Shown here: positions 6,003 through 6,070 of the stretch, in pieces
Layout of the letters: each line of letters starts with the position of its first letter
Position numbering within the stretch: position 1 is the first letter of the stretch
Notes under the pieces: model-generated
Databases searched by the model: none
What the model saw: only the letters and a program-made list of their open reading frames with translations
Told to the model about the DNA's origin: nothing
Source of the DNA: Candidatus Aegiribacteria sp.
GTDB lineage: Bacteria > Fermentibacterota > Fermentibacteria > Fermentibacterales > JCC-6
Length of the DNA stretch: 6,070 nucleotides
Direction of reading: 5' to 3'
Assembly: GCA_030642525.1 (NCBI GenBank)
Contig: DAOWNO010000140.1
Span: 1 to 6,070, forward strand
Program-made: the position numbers and the translations under genes

Positions 6003-6042
6003 GTTAACTCTGAGTGAAAAAGAACGATTACTTAGAGTTGAC
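6003..6042 (+). other. 15-bp stem-loop, possible structured RNA leader
   Basis: Bases 6003-6017 pair with 6028-6042 along all 15 positions, 12 Watson-Crick and three G-U, leaving the ten-base loop AAAAGAACGA. The three G-U pairs become A-C mismatches in the opposite strand's RNA, so the structure is favoured as + strand RNA. No T run follows, so it is not an intrinsic terminator. It lies just downstream of the candidate promoter at 5941 and overlaps a second TTGACA (6038-6043). It could be a leader structure, the start of a small RNA or a protein-binding site. Confidence 0.45.
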
Positions 6043-6070
6043 AACCAGAGTAGTATGTCCTAGGTTATAA

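Larger units (their letters stand above)
5703..6070. other. intergenic region without a convincing gene
   Basis: Frames on both strands are broken frequently. The longest readings (for example 5949-6017 on +, 22 codons) lack a Shine-Dalgarno sequence and recognisable products. The stretch is AT-richer than the genes and holds inverted repeats and promoter-like sequences listed separately, plus a small perfect repeat GTCTG-TTT-CAGAC at 5707-5719. It most likely controls the leftward sensor operon and something transcribed rightwards past the edge. Confidence 0.6.

Noticed and set aside
6001..6010. Perfect palindrome GAGTTAACTC
   Set aside because: Most of it belongs to the 5' arm of the larger 15-bp hairpin, so it is not listed as a separate site.
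5949..6017. 22-codon + strand ORF ending inside the large hairpin
   Set aside because: It has no Shine-Dalgarno sequence, starts within the candidate promoter and has no recognisable product.
5703..6070. tRNA gene, CRISPR array, mobile-element end or origin in the intergenic region
   Set aside because: I found no cloverleaf, no regularly spaced identical repeats, no transposase fragment or terminal inverted repeats, and no DnaA-box cluster.

Overview
The window is bacterial DNA with moderate base composition and an AT-richer right end. Genes are tightly packed with Shine-Dalgarno-type start sites. The membrane lipid phosphatase, a probable signal-peptide protein and a very large multi-PAS signalling protein fit a Gram-negative-type, perhaps uncultured, bacterium with many sensory proteins. 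I cannot name a taxon from the sequence. There is no sign of a transposon, phage, CRISPR array, tRNA or rRNA.

Left part, + strand (1-2340). The first ~90 bases probably hold the tail of an upstream gene, with its stop inside a weak terminator-like hairpin. Next comes a likely operon: a small DUF1232 (YkvA-type) membrane protein (160-570), a two-domain fusion of a PAP2-type lipid phosphatase and an alpha/beta hydrolase (611-2074), and an 88-residue helical protein of unknown function (2074-2340). The stop and start codons overlap as TAATG at 568-572 (opening a 13-codon mini-ORF), at 609-613 and at 2072-2076, so translation is probably coupled. The products suggest membrane-lipid turnover.

Middle and right part, - strand (5586 down to 2349). 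A 915-residue soluble sensor-like protein is followed one base later by a 162-residue single-pass membrane protein. The large protein has an N-terminal PAS-like region, a PAS domain, two GAF-like regions, a PAS-like domain with a Cys-x9-Cys-x2-Cys-Pro cluster, another PAS, then remnants of a histidine-kinase ATPase domain and a receiver domain. The residues needed for kinase and receiver phosphochemistry appear to be replaced. It therefore reads as a catalytically dead hybrid histidine kinase that may act by binding, with the membrane protein as a candidate partner. The two operons converge with only 8 bases between stop codons.

Right end (5587-6070). I see no convincing gene here. The stretch holds the probable promoter region of the sensor operon, six scattered GTATAT/ATATAC hexamers, a terminator-like hairpin facing left, one or two rightward promoter-like sequences, and a 15-bp hairpin near the edge whose three G-U pairs favour + strand RNA. 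This is probably the control region for both the sensor operon and something starting beyond the window.
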